This document shows, in pieces, positions 46,725-59,514 of a stretch of DNA of 64,000 bases (its first letter is position 1; the number at the start of each line of letters is the position of its first letter). Both the position numbers and the translations under genes were made by a program. Source of the stretch: Perca fluviatilis. Lineage: Eukaryota; Chordata; Actinopteri; Perciformes; Percidae. The stretch lies in assembly GCF_010015445.1 (NCBI RefSeq), contig NC_053116.1, forward strand, positions 41,883,595-41,947,594, in the 5' to 3' direction. Under the pieces are notes generated by a model. That model saw only the letters and a list, made by a program, of their open reading frames with translations, was not told where the DNA came from and did no database searches.

Positions 46725-47300
46725 TGTGTGTATTTGTGTGTATTTGTGTGTGTATCTGTGTGTATTAGTGTGTACCTGTGTGTATTTTATTGTGTATTTG
46801 TGTGTGTATCTGTGTGTATTAGTGTGTGGACCTGTGTGTATTTTAGTGTGTATTTGTGTGTGTATCTGTGTGTATTAGTGTGTACCTGTGTGTATTTTAG
46901 TGTGTACCTGTGTGTATTTGTGTGTATTTGTGTGTATTAGTGTGTGGACCTTTGTGTATTTTAGTGTGTATTTGTGTGTGTATCTGTGTGTATTAGTGTG
47001 TGGACCTGTGTGTATTTTAGTGTGTATTTGTGTGTATCTGTGTGTATTAGTGTGTACCTGTGTGTATTTTAGTGTGTACCTGTGTGTATTTGTGTGTATT
47101 AGTGTGTGGACCTTTGTGTATTTTAGTGTGTATTTGTGTGTGTATCTGTGTGTATTAGTGTGTGGACCTGTGTGTATTTTAGTGTGTATTTGTGTGTGTA
47201 TCTGTGTGTATTAGTGTGTGTATCTGTGTGTATTAGTGTGTGTATCTGTGTGTATTGTAGTGTGTATCTGTGTGTATTAGTGTGTATTGTAGTGTCTGTA
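46725..47300 (+). repeat. GTGTATT-type minisatellite with higher-order structure
   Basis: Short blocks (TGTGTATTTG, TGTGTATCTG, TGTGTATTAG, TGTGGACC) recur in a higher-order unit of roughly 170-200 bp. Repeated VCV/CVY-type open frames are compositional. Confidence 0.93.
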
Positions 47301-47715
47301 TATATACATACATATATGCATACATAATGTAAGTCCTACTAAATATAATGTAAGTCCTAATGTTTAAAAAGAATAAATAGAACATGTAGCAGCATTAGCA
47401 GTGTACATGAACACACACGGTCACACACATCATTGCAGGAATAAATGGTATTAACATACCTTTACAGCATAAAAACAGTATGAACAAACTGTTACATACA
47501 TCTACAGACATGATCTACCCACATCAGCTTCCATACTGCACTAGTGCCGTACGTCAATCAACCGACTCCCTCCTGATTAATGACCTCATTCGTGCCGTTG
47601 TGTGTAGCCGGTATTCTCCTGCTACTGTGTGTGTAGTAATCTAGCTCATTAGTGCCTCCACTTCTCAAAATGAAGATAAAGCAGCATGTGTGTTTACAAT
47701 GGCTTTAAAAGCAGG
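47301..47715. other. Intergenic, no gene seen
   Basis: Unique-looking sequence between two microsatellites. No exon is supported. Confidence 0.4.
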
Positions 47716-47755
47716 ACACACACACACACACACCCACACAAACAAAACAAAACAC

Positions 47756-47795
<40 letters not shown>
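47716..47795 (+). repeat. (CA)n microsatellite
   Basis: Two CA runs separated by AAACAAAACAAAACA. Confidence 0.96.
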
Positions 47796-47796
<1 letters not shown>

Positions 47797-48640
47797 CTCG
47801 AGTAAACTACATTACCTCTGCAGTTTTGTTGAAGTCACAGTGAGTCACGGAAATACCGAGTGGTTTCAAGTGTGGTTACAGTTTTCATAACTTCACGCAG
47901 ACTGTGTTTGCTGTGATATGATATTAATGGCGAGGCGAAAGCGGTCATGGTGCTGTTGACGTTACACTTCCTCGGAGACGAGCCGGCACAACGGTGGTTT
48001 CTCTGCCCAATATTATGTTATATATTCAAAGTGCTTGAAACATGAAAGAGCAATTAAAAACGGTCATGATGAAAGTAAAACAGGCTAAAATAAAATATTA
48101 TACAAATAGAGAATAAGGTTAGAGTGCAGTGTAAGAAATTCATATTTATTTGATTTAATAGGTTAGGGACGGGTTTTGGAGGGGAGAGGGAGGAACTTTT
48201 TTTATTTATTTATATTATTTTGTATTGAGTGTAAAATTTTCGAAATTTATAAACAAAATGTTAATAGTATCAATAGTTTTGGAATTATTTTTACAACTGA
48301 AATAATTTTTTCTTAATACAGAGAGGAAGTACCGAAAAAAGGTACCCGACCCTTTATATTACTTGTATAACATCTAGCCAATCAGATGGTGTTGTGGGCG
48401 GAGCATTAAGTGAGACTCAGCGGTGACCAGAACAGAGGGAGAGACACAGATAATTGAACCCTAACGTAGATGCAGTTCCTCTCAGGAGTTTGTTACAACA
48501 TTCAAATCTTTCTGTGTTTGCATAGAAAGTCAAAGCAGCGTTGGACGAAGTATTCAGATCCTTCTCTGGAAATGAACTTCTGGCTAAATGTGTATCTCTT
48601 TACAGTGGTATCATACTGTAACAGTAGCTGTACAGGCTGT
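47796..48640. other. Intergenic with a GC-rich pocket
   Basis: 47925-48010 is CpG-richer and might be a promoter or leader, but no open exon with splice sites could be defined. Confidence 0.3.
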
Positions 48641-48731
48641 TTTTTTTTTTTTTTTTTTTTTTTGGGTTTTTTTGGTTTGAGTGATAAAATAAAATTTTTT
48701 AAGTTTTTTTTTTTTTTTTTGTTTAAAAAAG

Positions 48732-48785
<54 letters not shown>

Positions 48786-48994
48786 AAATTTAATTTTTTA
48801 ATTTTTTTTTTTTTTTAAAAAATAAAAAAAGAAGGGAAAAAAGGAACGCAAAAAAAACAAAAAAAATCAAAAATAAAAAATTAACTAAAAAACACACAAA
48901 AAAAAAAAAAAAAAATAAAAAAAACCACAAACACCCCCCCTCTTTAAACGCCCCAAAAAGAAAAAAAGAGAAAAAAGAAAAAAAAAAAAAAAAA

Positions 48995-49078
<84 letters not shown>

Positions 49079-49215
49079 TTTTTTTTTTAAATAGTAAAAC
49101 ATTTTTTTTTTAAAAAAAAAAAAAAAAAGAGGAGGGAGGAAAAAATAAGAAAATGGTGTAAAAAAAAAAAAAAATAAAAAAAAAAAAATAAAAAAAAAAA
49201 AGATTTAAAAAATTT
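48641..49215. repeat. Homopolymer A/T tracts, likely low-quality assembly
   Basis: Alternating runs of 15-60 A or T with stray G and C fill almost 600 bp. The pattern is typical of poor long-read consensus over an A-rich locus rather than a biological repeat. Confidence 0.75.
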
Positions 49216-49228
49216 TTAAAAACGGGGT

Positions 49229-49346
49229 TAGAGCTGCAGGCCACATTTAGCCGCCAGGTCATTTCAGCTCCCGTGTGCGTGGCGCTGTTTGATTGGCTGC
49301 TGAGTGATGAGGCGGAGTTCTCTGAGGAGGAGATGGCTGCTGTCAG
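49229..49346 (+). other. Exon-like open segment, unidentified
   Basis: The frame LELQATFSRQVISAPVCVAL then FDWLLSDEAEFSEEEMAAVR ends at a good GTAACA donor (49347). Its 5' boundary is lost in the homopolymer patch. I do not recognise the family. It may be an exon of the same gene as the EDEM2-like exon or of a neighbouring gene. Confidence 0.35.
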
Positions 49347-49372
49347 GTAACACAGAAACACACCTGAGAGTA

Positions 49373-49620
49373 ATACAGAGCCTTTACTGCAGTAAAAGTA
49401 CTAACACACACTGTGATAATACTCCACTACAAGTTAAAACCCTGCATTCAAACATTACTGCAGTAAAAGTACTAACACACACTGTGATAATACTCCACTA
49501 CAAGTTAAAGTCCTGCATTCAGACATTACTGCAGTAAAAGTACTAACACACACTGTGATAATACTCCACTCCAACTTAAAGTCCTGCATTCAAACCTTAC
49601 TGCAGTGAAGGTACTAACAC
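49373..49620 (+). repeat. About 71-bp tandem repeat, 3.5 copies
   Basis: The unit is ACTGCAGTAAAAGTACTAAC, then ACACTGTGATAATACTCCAC, then AAGTTAAAGTCCTGCATTCA. It is a widespread fish repeat type. Confidence 0.9.
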
Positions 49621-49624
49621 AAAC

Positions 49625-49733
49625 GGTGTTTTAATCCCCCAACGTCGCCTTCCAGGCTGCTCGGCAATGGTTATGTTTAGGGTTAATGTTTGGGTTAGCT
49701 GCCTGGAAGTCGATGTTGGAGGCTTAAAACACC
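49625..49733. mobile_element. Tiny MITE, about 108 bp
   Basis: GGTGTTTTAATCCCCCAACG at the left pairs with the complement of GTTGGAGGCTTAAAACACC at the right. The inner parts (CTTCCAGGC, GCCTGGAAG) also pair, so the whole unit folds on itself. Confidence 0.75.
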
Positions 49734-50004
49734 ATCGAGCAACACAAACCTTAGATTCCTGTCTTGTGTTAAAGGGAAAGTTTGCATGTTTTCACTTAGT
49801 TTGTGTTGTTGGGTCACTTTGTTGTTTTAAAAAAAGTTAGGAACTACCAAACTACCAGACTAAGTGATGGAGGCCGCTGTAGAGCAGCGACTCCCATCCT
49901 GTTCTGGAGATAAAATGACTAAGATAGATAACAGCAACAATCGGTTTAGTTAACCACACTTTAAAACAACCAGACTGTCCTTTAAAGAGCCACGCTGCGT
50001 TCAG

Positions 50005-50113
50005 GTCTGGTTGGGAAACCGCACCGAGTTTCAGCGCGTGGCATCGCTGCTCCAGGACACCGTGGACTTTGATATCGACGCCAACGCCTCCGTGTTCGAA
50101 ACCAACATCAGAG
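50005..50113 (+). pseudogene. Orphan EDEM2-like exon (GH47 family)
   Basis: An AG acceptor at 50003-50004 and a GTACTG donor at 50114 bound 109 nt encoding VWLGNRTEFQRVASLLQDTV then DFDIDANASVFETNIR. This closely resembles the part of EDEM2, an ER degradation-enhancing mannosidase-like protein of glycosyl hydrolase family 47, around the conserved DFDIDVNASVFETNIRVVGG. The next residues of that motif are expected in a following exon, which I cannot find; a (TG)n tract follows at once. It could be a fragment of a real edem2 gene with a large intron and neighbours lost to poor assembly, or a duplicated orphan exon. Calling it a pseudogene is provisional. Confidence 0.5.
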
Positions 50114-50121
50114 GTACTGAC

Positions 50122-50122
50122 T

Positions 50123-50197
<75 letters not shown>
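50122..50197 (+). repeat. (TG)n microsatellite
   Basis: About 37 uninterrupted TG units immediately follow the EDEM2-like exon donor. Confidence 0.97.
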
Positions 50198-50204
<7 letters not shown>

Positions 50205-50510
50205 CGGGGCACCACCCTGGAACCAGGGACCAAAAACTCAGCTGTGAAACAGTCTCATAGGTGGTGTTCCCTTTAGAACACAGATATTAATTGATTTGAT
50301 TAATTTGTCTCATATTTATAAAGTGAAGGGTGAAATTCAAGCAGAGACCTGTTCAACCAGCTGTTATTACAACATATACACACATAATCACAAACAACTG
50401 CTCTTTAAAGTATAATAGAATAACTTGCAAATTATTAATTTGAAGTTTTAAATAGTTCTTCAATCAGTGAACCTATTTATTTGTTACAGCTACAACAAAG
50501 GCAAAACAAG

Positions 50511-50554
<44 letters not shown>

Positions 50555-50560
50555 GTGAAG
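50198..50560. other. Intergenic or intronic, no gene seen
   Basis: AT-rich, ending in a short (TG)n at 50515-50545. Confidence 0.4.
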
Positions 50561-51090
50561 AGGCCACGTGGGTAGCTAACCACACGGTCAAGATCAACGT
50601 GACATCATAAGTTTGCGTAGACATACACGCCACTTTCCAGTGGCGTGTTATTTGTACACATAGAGCTATCCACGTGTATGTGTACGCCGTATACAGCGGG
50701 CGGCAGTCTGCAACGTCACAGCGCAAACATACACGCCTTTCTAGAGCCACGTGGCGTGTTATCGCGAGGCTACGTGTTATCGCGAGGCTACGTGTTATCG
50801 CGAGACTACGTCACACATGGGTTGGGTTCAGTAAAAGAAGAATGTGGAAAGGAAACGATCCCCGGTCTCCTGGGTGATAGTCCTGTTTTTAATCCTCCAC
50901 CCCGACCAATGTCCCTGTGCAGATTTTCACTATTTCATACTACTCGCTACGGGCAATTTACACGCAATCGCAAGGTAATATAAGTCAATGGAGGCCAAAC
51001 GGTGTTGATAAACATGCTGAAAAGTGAGTTTGTGTCATGATAACACGCCAATAATGGCATAAGACTTTGCGTGTCATACATACGCCACCT
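50561..51090. mobile_element. MITE-like repeat with GTGTTATCGCGAGGCTAC triplet
   Basis: Phrases around AGTTTGCGTAGACATACACGC at the left and TTTGCGTGTCATACATACGCC at the right suggest a bounded element, but a clean TIR was not resolved. Inside, an 18-bp unit is repeated three times at 50756-50812. Confidence 0.45.
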
Positions 51091-51520
51091 CATGAGATCA
51101 GTCAGTCTGTCGGCTGATTACATACACACACACACACACTGTCAAGTCCTACTCTTGTTCAACTTCCAAAGGACAACTCAAATTTACGAGCCAATCACTT
51201 TCATTTTTCTTTTGGCTTTGTCAGTTGATTGGTCTGTTCAGTTAATTAGGTTGTAAACCTTTAAAGACAGAACATAAGTTACCAATTTAATTAAACATTT
51301 TAATTAAACATTTTGAATGAATTTTAAATGAGTTAACCACTAAGCCTTTTACATGGAATAAACATTGAATTTTCCAAATTTCTTAGTAAAGTTTTAACAT
51401 TTTACAGAATTTTAACAGTTTTAACTTTAACTATCCTTTTGTATCTTATACTTTTTCAAACTCAAAATTAAATATTATTTTAGCACAAACCCATTTAACA
51501 CAAAAACAATGAAGTCACTA

Positions 51521-51868
51521 GGCTCGTTGGAGATGAACTGCTCCTGTAAAGTGGACGAGAGCAGGCGGCAGACAAAACCCGCTCTCAAGTCGGACACTTT
51601 CCAGCTGATTCCAGCAGCCTTCAGGCTGAACAGGAAGTCACAGAAACACTGTGGTCCGATTCTGATTTAATAAAATGTTATCAGACCCATATATCAGCTG
51701 GTACACAGTCTCCAGTTGTTATTATTATGACAGAGTAGCTGTCAGAATTCTGTGTGCGTGACGTCAGAGCAAGTCGGGATCAAGTCAGACACAAATCTAC
51801 CCAGAATGCATTGGGCGCCGATCGCCGGTGATCGATTCTGCGCAGATCTGGCTCATCTCCAACGAGCC
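51521..51868. mobile_element. 348-bp MITE, short relative of the 593-10513 element
   Basis: The ends GGCTCGTTGGAGATGAACTG and (complement) GGCTCGTTGGAGATGAGCCA are inverted, flanked on both sides by TA. Read in reverse complement, its first 120 bp match 593-711 and the rest match about 10254-10513, including GACAGCTACTCTGTCATAAT and GCTGATATATGGGTCTGATA. It has no coding capacity. Confidence 0.88.
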
Positions 51869-52153
51869 TAATGCTGCAATGTTTTCCTTAACCAATCTAC
51901 ACAGCATTAATCATAACTCGGACCTATTAAGCAGCATTTCAAACACCATGAAAGTTAACCATTGGCGTCTTTGGACTGAACCTGTGAGTGATCTTGGAGC
52001 GTCTTCTCTCTGAAGTTTGTTTGTCTGACTGACTGAGACAGGTGCTCCAAATCAGTGACAATGACCGATCAGGTGACAAGCAGCCAGCTTGCTGCTGCTG
52101 GTGTACCCTGGGAAGTGTAGTTCTTTGAGGCTCATTCCTGAGCTTCAGCTTAA

Positions 52154-52395
52154 CACACACATACATACAAACACACACACACCTAAAGACACAAATACAT
52201 ACACAAACACACATACGTACACACACAGACATATACACACACACACACATACATACACATACACACACCTACATACACACACACCTACATACACACACAC
52301 ACACACACACACCTACATACACATACACGCACACCTACATACACATACACACACACATACACACATAAATACATATACACACACACACGTACTGC
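52154..52395 (+). repeat. CACACATACATA-type microsatellite
   Basis: Compound (CA)n and (CATA)n repeat with CCTACATA interruptions. Confidence 0.96.
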
Positions 52396-53059
52396 TATTT
52401 AACCCCAAGATGAAGCTTGGTTACAACACCACGTGACTCTGGGTCGGCTCTTAGCTAATGTTTGGTTTGTGTGTAAAAGAGGACAGGAGAGCACACTCTA
52501 GAGACAGAAAGACACGTGGAATCTTGATCCTCAGGGAGTGATGGTAACCACTCTCCTCGTTCACTCAAGAAGTTACCGCAGGGTCTGAGAATTCGTTTAA
52601 CAAGGAGGAGGGTTATATCTCTACCTCTGGCGAGCTAACAGCTGATTCTCCGCAACGACAATAATCAAACCGTTCATCTGACACACGTCTACAATATAAC
52701 GTCTCGTTATGTCGCAGCACTGTGGTTTGAGCGACGAAAAAAAGGATTATTGTCTCGCTTGTACAGTAACTTAACTTCTCCGTAGCAGCATTATGTAGCA
52801 TTACAGTTTCAATAAGCTACATATTAAACTCAACATCAACAATGCACCACAATCAGTACTTTTACAGAAATGAATTGGACTCGGTGATCCCAAATCAGAT
52901 TAATAATCAAGACGTGCACCAGTAGCACTTATTAATCAATCACATTCAATGTCGTAACAAGTTTGCAACAATAGCAGCTACTGACATTAATAAACACATA
53001 TTTCTCTGCCCAGAAACCTTAAGCCTCTTACTGTGCGTTTTCGTTCGTTGAGTCCATAG
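52396..53059. other. Intergenic, no gene seen
   Basis: No exon, RNA gene or bounded element was recognised. Confidence 0.4.
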
Positions 53060-53312
53060 ATGGATCTGGATCTGCATCTGGTAAGGATGCCCCCTGGGCG
53101 CCTCCCTAGGGAGGTGTTCAAGGCAAATCCAGCTGGGAGGAGACCCAGGACTAGGTGGAGGGATTATATCTCCAACCTGGCCTGGGAACACCTCAGGATC
53201 CCTCAGTCACAGCTGGTTAATGTGGTTTTGGGAAAGGGAAGTTTGGGGTCCCCTGCTTATAGCTGCTACCCCCGCGGCCCGACTCTGGATAAGCGGACAA
53301 AGATAGATGTAT
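53060..53312 (+). mobile_element. LINE ORF2 C-terminal fragment
   Basis: It encodes VRMPPGRLPREVFKANPAGR then RPRTRWRDYISNLAWEHL and a CYPRGPTLDKRTK end. This is the recognisable tail of a widespread fish non-LTR retrotransposon family whose clade I cannot fix. It is a deeply 5'-truncated copy. Confidence 0.7.
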
Positions 53313-54907
53313 AGTCCATAGATCTCCACGGTAAACAGAAGGAAATCCGGCCCACTCGTCAGGGTGCGCGGAAAAGCTTGTTTCTTCCCAAAGGCAGCAG
53401 GGAAGAAGCTATGTTGACTTCAGAAGAAAAGCGGTGTCCGATGCTGTCAGATTTTTTTGTAGAGAAACGTTTTCTCTTCTGCAGATCCTTTAGCAACTTG
53501 CGTTGCAGTGAATGACAAAGTTTCATCGGTGTTCAGTGTATTTATTCCCCTGGTAACCTGGTCGCTAGCCCCTGCTGCGTTCAGGGACCGCCGACCAATG
53601 GGAAATCGGGGCTTTTGAAGTCAGGACTCTCAGACCTGCGGCCATTTGAACCCACTTTCACATAGAAGTGTGAAGTACAGGCTTTCCAAGTTACATGAAG
53701 GCCTCATCTTTTGTTTGAGAAGACTTCAGGCCTGTGTGGGACACGCGGTCCCTTTCTCTCTGAACACATGTTGGCCACGTGTGTTTCTTTGTTCAACAAT
53801 GGAAGAGATGGAATTTCATAACTATTAGAATTGCCCTGAGCAATTCATTTTGAAATCCCAAACTCTATAATCTCTCATGATAAATACCCAATTGCGATAT
53901 TAATGAATGTATTGTGTTAGGATATCTTTAGAAAAACGTAATCACACCAAAATGTACATTTTAACAAGTTTAATTATACATTTGAGTAGTATTAATAATG
54001 GTGTTTCAATAATTAATGTCGCATAGTAAAACGTAATTATTTCATACATTCATATCCCAAAAAATATGGTGTGGAAATTCATTCAAACTAACTCATAACA
54101 GCCATATAAGTATTAAAAGTATGTAATTTGAACATTTATGACTTAACCTAACCTCACCACTGTTTGGTGTCTGCTGCGGTGTGCAGCGCTGCTCCGATTA
54201 GCGCCACTGCCTTTTGTTCCTCCATAATCTCCGCTCTCAGCTCTCTGCCAGTCGCTGCATGAACTTCTTCCGGGACATTTTACAGCTGGTGCACTCCTTG
54301 GAGAGGATGTGTGCAATGATTCCAGCCAGTTGTAGCATGTATAAAGTTATATGAACACGTAGACAACCACGGTCATCTACGTGTACCGCACCTTTCACAG
54401 AGCGAGACCCCGCACTTGTCTTCTGATTCAGAACCGAGTCCATCCACGCCGTAGCAGCCTACGTTACCGACTCTGGCTTTGCTTCGGCCCATCGGTGATG
54501 CCCACACTTGTTAGACTCTGACTTCATGTGGCTGTAGTCAGACATGAGGAAGCCTCGTCATGTTTGAACCATCAAACCAAACATCAAAAATAGAAATTCA
54601 GTTATTCAGTACAGAATAAGCTAATATATATTATCAGTCATTATGATCTATAAGCCCAGGGGTTAAAGTAATAAACCATTGGTGAGCCTGAGATGCTGCC
54701 CTGGAAGAAAAGTGTACAAAATGTAAAACTGCTGAATTCATGCATAGCAAACTTTATGCCTGACAGGCAAATTATTTTTCCCTTCAAGTTATTGTTCCCA
54801 GCAACAGTTTTGCATGAAAGTGCCGTAAGGAGGTTGATGTAAACATAGAAAATAAGTTCAACAGCTGCAGTCAGACACAGACAGACAGGAACAGAGAAGA
54901 GACGAGG
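53313..54907. other. Upstream region of the C-type lectin gene
   Basis: No exon is seen. The last 60 bp before 54908 (CAGCTGCAGTCAGACACAGA...) look like the 5' leader of the lectin transcript. No convincing TATA box was identified. Confidence 0.4.
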
Positions 54908-57900
54908 ATGGAGAAAGTTCTTCTGAGCATCGTCATGGCTGGGGCAGGTAAGGCTTTCATATATTTTTGATAATTAGTTATTCCATGTTTATGTATATTA
55001 GCTGTATACAACTTTTCCCTTTCAAGTCATATTCCATACTCAAACGGGACAAATTACCTCAAGGTGTTAATGAGACCAACGCTAACAGGTACAAATGAGC
55101 TCTTCCATCTCTTGGTACTACTGAGTAGTTGCAGTTAAACTGACTGTTTACCGTTCTAAATGAATGCCTTAGTGCTCTACTCCGGCAGAGGCCAGTAGCT
55201 GCTGATAATCAGGAACATGCGGAATATGCAGCCGCAGAGTTACTCAGATTTTTCTTAAGATTTTAAACAAAAGTGACATTTTTAATGTTAACACATCCCC
55301 ACCGCATCTCGAGTAAACTTTATTATCCCCAAATGGGACAGTTCTTTCTACAGCCAGCAGAGAACAGAAGACAGCATCACATACACAACATAAAATACAA
55401 AGTGAATCTCTGCAATTCTGCCATACATCTTAACGATGCTGTTTTGTCAATGCTTATTTTTCAAATTAAGGGACCCAAACCAGCAGATAAAAGAGAAAGT
55501 TAAAACTGAGTCAATAAAACATGAATAAAAGATTTTCATAAAAGATGTTTCAACATGAAAACAGCTCAACTTTAGAAATCAATACATTGGTTGGTGCGCC
55601 TTAGCACAAACTGCATCTGTATCGGGGGTGGTGATGGAGCAGTGGATATGACACATTCCTTTGGTGTGGGAGACCTGGGTTCAATTCCCACTGCAGTACA
55701 TCAACCAATGTGTCCCTGGGCAAGACACTTAACCCCTAGGTGCTCCAGAGGCGTGCAAACTCTGACGTATATAGCAATTTTAAGTCGCTTTGGATAAAAG
55801 CGTCAGCTAAATGTAATGTAATGTATTGGCCTCAAATGTAGAGTTATTATCAATAATTGTGCCCAGATATTTGTAGTGTTTTCAAGATGTTAATATTTAG
55901 GGAGGAGCACTCACACCATTAAATAAATTAATTCACCACTGGACCAAGGCTAGTGTCCTTGTCGTTAAGTAGTGACACAATTACAGAATCATCCACACAC
56001 TAGATTATGTGTCGATCAGCATTAAGACTGTGGCAATCATTGGTGTATAAGTTAAATAAAAGTGGTGAAAGAACACATCCCTGAGGGGACCCAGTGGGAG
56101 ATATAAAACACAATTTACCCTCACCCTCTGACATCGATCTGTTAAAAAGTCAACTAGCCAGCACACAAGATTCTTTTTAATGTTGTGTATGTTGGTAAGA
56201 TGATCAGCTTAAATGTGAGGCTGTATACAATTAAAAGCAAGCGAGCAAAACTCTTTGCCCCATCAAGGTGGCCCAACACCAAGTTAAGTAGGGTGTTGAC
56301 AGCATCATCACCCCCCCTACCCACCCTGTAGGCAAATTGTTTTTAGGCAAATTGTACTGTCTAAACAGTGGAACTAGTAGCTACAAGTACTGACTAAACA
56401 GTGGAAATAGTAGCGAGAAGTACTGATTACACAGTGGAAATAGTAGCTAGACGTACTGTCTAAACAATTCAAGTATCTTGGGGTCATGTATGACTCCACC
56501 CTAACGTTCAAAAGTCATGTGAAAAGGGTGGTAAATAAAGTTAAATTTAACTTGCAGAATTTTAAACAAGTTAGGGCATTTCTTGATAACAATTCTGCCA
56601 AGTTGTTTCTTTATACTATGATCCTTTCACATATTGAGTATTGTTTTATTAACTGGTCACTAACTAGTGTAACTACTCTTAAAAGTATTGAATCTCTATT
56701 TAAGAAAGCCATAAAAACTTACGATAAAAAGGCATTGTCATTTCACCATTGCGATATCTTACAGAGACATACATTTTTTAGTTTTGAAAATTTTAAACAT
56801 TTTAGGTATGCGTGTTTGATATATAAAGTGTTACATGATCTTGCCCCCCCCTCCGCTGCGTGACTTCATTCGGAGACTTGAAAGCGGAGGAAGTACACGT
56901 GCCTCTGTAAAAGGGGACTGTGTTATACCATTTAGACGCACCACTTTTGGACAAAATGTATTGTCAATAATAGGAGGTAAACTCTGGAATAGTTTGCCCC
57001 TCATAATAAGAGAGTGTCCCACATTCAACACTTTTAAAACTCGTTTAAAACAGTGGCTTCTAGAAAACCAGAGATGCACTCATTTTTAGCAGTCACACAT
57101 TTCTTTGATCATGTGCTTTCACTGGCGGATCGAATGCAGTGTAGAGGTGGAAGAATAATGTCTTTGTCATGTATCGTGCATCAAGCATTTTTGTTTTGTT
57201 TTGTTTGTTTGTTTTGTTTATGTCACTACAATGTTTACCTTTTAATGTAATGTAGTTAATGAGCGCTGTATGACTGCTGGTTGTCTTTGTTAGTCTTATG
57301 TTACCTGCCTAGGGACTGCAGATGGAAAGTAGTTACTTTAACTAATTCTGGCATATTTACATGGTGTTTTTATACAACTATGTTCATAAATATGCATGGT
57401 CCCTGTCAAATAAATCAATAAAAAAAAAAAAATTAAATTGAAATAGTAGCTAAAAGTACTGACTCAACAGTTAAATAATTTAGGGGCGGTTTCCCAGACA
57501 GAGATTAAGGCTAGTCCTAGACTGAAAAGGCCTTTTTTTTAACGCAGACTAACAAAAATCTGCTTTCTTGGTCATGTTGTAAAATAGTCCTAGACTTGGC
57601 CTAGTCCTGGATAAACTAAGCTGATTTCCTGAAGGAAGATCAGAGATACTTCAGGACTAAATTGAGGCTTAAATTAAACCACCCAGGAGGCAGGTTTAAC
57701 TTCAGATTACAAGTTGTTTGTTAAAGAAGACACATGGATTACTTGGAGTATGTCATTTACAACAGACCACACAGAAGGACTTGCCTACAGAGATGCTTTT
57801 GCATTGTGTCACTTTTGACATTACCTTGTCACACTTCTGCTGGGATTTGATACATTTTCACATGTAATGAGTGAATGACTGTATTTTACAAGTATTTTTT

Positions 57901-59469
57901 CTGGTATATTAAAGAAACACCCAAAACATAAAAAATGATTTAATAAACAATTTTTATTCCATATTCATTGTTGTGATATTTGAGACAGTTGCATCTCTCT
58001 CTCCTTCATCTTCATTTCCAGTTCTACTTGGAGGATCTTCATTTTCATTTCATGCTCCTCCTTAAGGTACTTCAACTTGTGTTCATGAAATTCAATGGCC
58101 AGCTTTTCGTGGATTGTGACTCTTTTGTTTTGATGACCGGTACTGGCAGACACTAGCAGACACACACCCTAGTTTCTGAGGATGTGGAGGGTAAATTACC
58201 TTGCAGCGCTTAAGTTATGTCCCTTTGACTTTCTCCTTGAAAGAAAGAACAGTTCATATATAATCAAATAAATGCACATTAAATGAGAAATGTTCCACAT
58301 CAAATGAAAGAGAATGAAACAAAGAAAGGAAAATTTGAAAGGAGAGTACGAAATGCCAAAACATACCCATTGTAGTATGTGTGTGTGATCCCTCATCTGA
58401 ACTGTCTAGATGGTCATCATCTGGTATGTTCTCCAAAGGTTGCTGGTTCTCCATTATTCCTGTCAGTAAGTCATCCAACTGATCAGTATCTTTATTTGAC
58501 TTCGGGCTTCTGCAGCAGTTTTTTTTAGGTTGATTTTTATTTTCTTCCACAAAACCTGTACCGAATATAATACTGTAGTGTCAATCCATTGATATCACAA
58601 AACAGTAATAAAATACAGCTATCAAAAGGTAATAGAAATTGACAATCCTTACCTGAAGCTATTGTATTGTTCTTGTGGATGTTTGTTCATTTGCATTAAA
58701 TTCATTACAGATGGATTTCCATGCATTCCTTTTCTTTGATTCCACAGCAGATGTGTGCTGTCATTCTTCAATGACCGGGTGTCTTGATACTGTTGTCTTT
58801 AAAAGACTTTTCTCATGCTCACTAAAGTTTTTTTGATCGCAGTCTCTTTTCTGCTGCCATTGCTTTCCTTGAATTTCCTTCTCCAGTTGCTTATGTTTTA
58901 GGTGTTTCTTGGTCCATTCCATGTTTTATAGGCAACCTCAGTCCAGCTAATTCAGACTGGCACAGGTGGTTTTAAATTAATCTTGTTTACTTTGGTACAA
59001 GACTTCATAGTCCAGGGGCCTGTACCATGATGGTAGTTGAACAAACTCAGGGTTGCAGGATTGGTTTAGAGTTGACAAAACCAAACCGATGCAATCAGGC
59101 TTTATTGGTACCATGACGCAGCTCATCAACTTTCTCTGTTAACTCAGGCTTTGATCCTTAAACTCTGATTACTCCCCGCGCGCGTGCACATAAAAGAGTG
59201 ACGTCGGCACCGAACAACCAATCACGTTCAATATGGATAGAGCGAGAGCAATATATTTTTCCGCGAAGGAGCAAGAAATTATTTTAGAATATAACATTTT
59301 TTTCAAGCACGCAGTAATACCGTCTCTGCTGCCAAAGCAAGAGAACAATCTTGGAGGAAGATTGCTGATTGCGTTAATGCATAAGTTAAAGAAATACATT
59401 CTATAGGCCATTAATGTGAAATTATGAATATAGGCTAATCATATTAAAAATGTATTAAATAAAATGAAA

Positions 59470-59514
<45 letters not shown>

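Noticed and set aside
46669..47327. Open frames rich in Val, Cys and Tyr
   Set aside because: Products of the GTGTATT minisatellite with no domain or splice context.
48470..49361. Open frames of poly-Lys and poly-Phe
   Set aside because: Artefacts of homopolymer tracts.
54237..54443. Minus-strand 68-codon frame before the lectin gene
   Set aside because: No domain, no splice context, and a length expected by chance.
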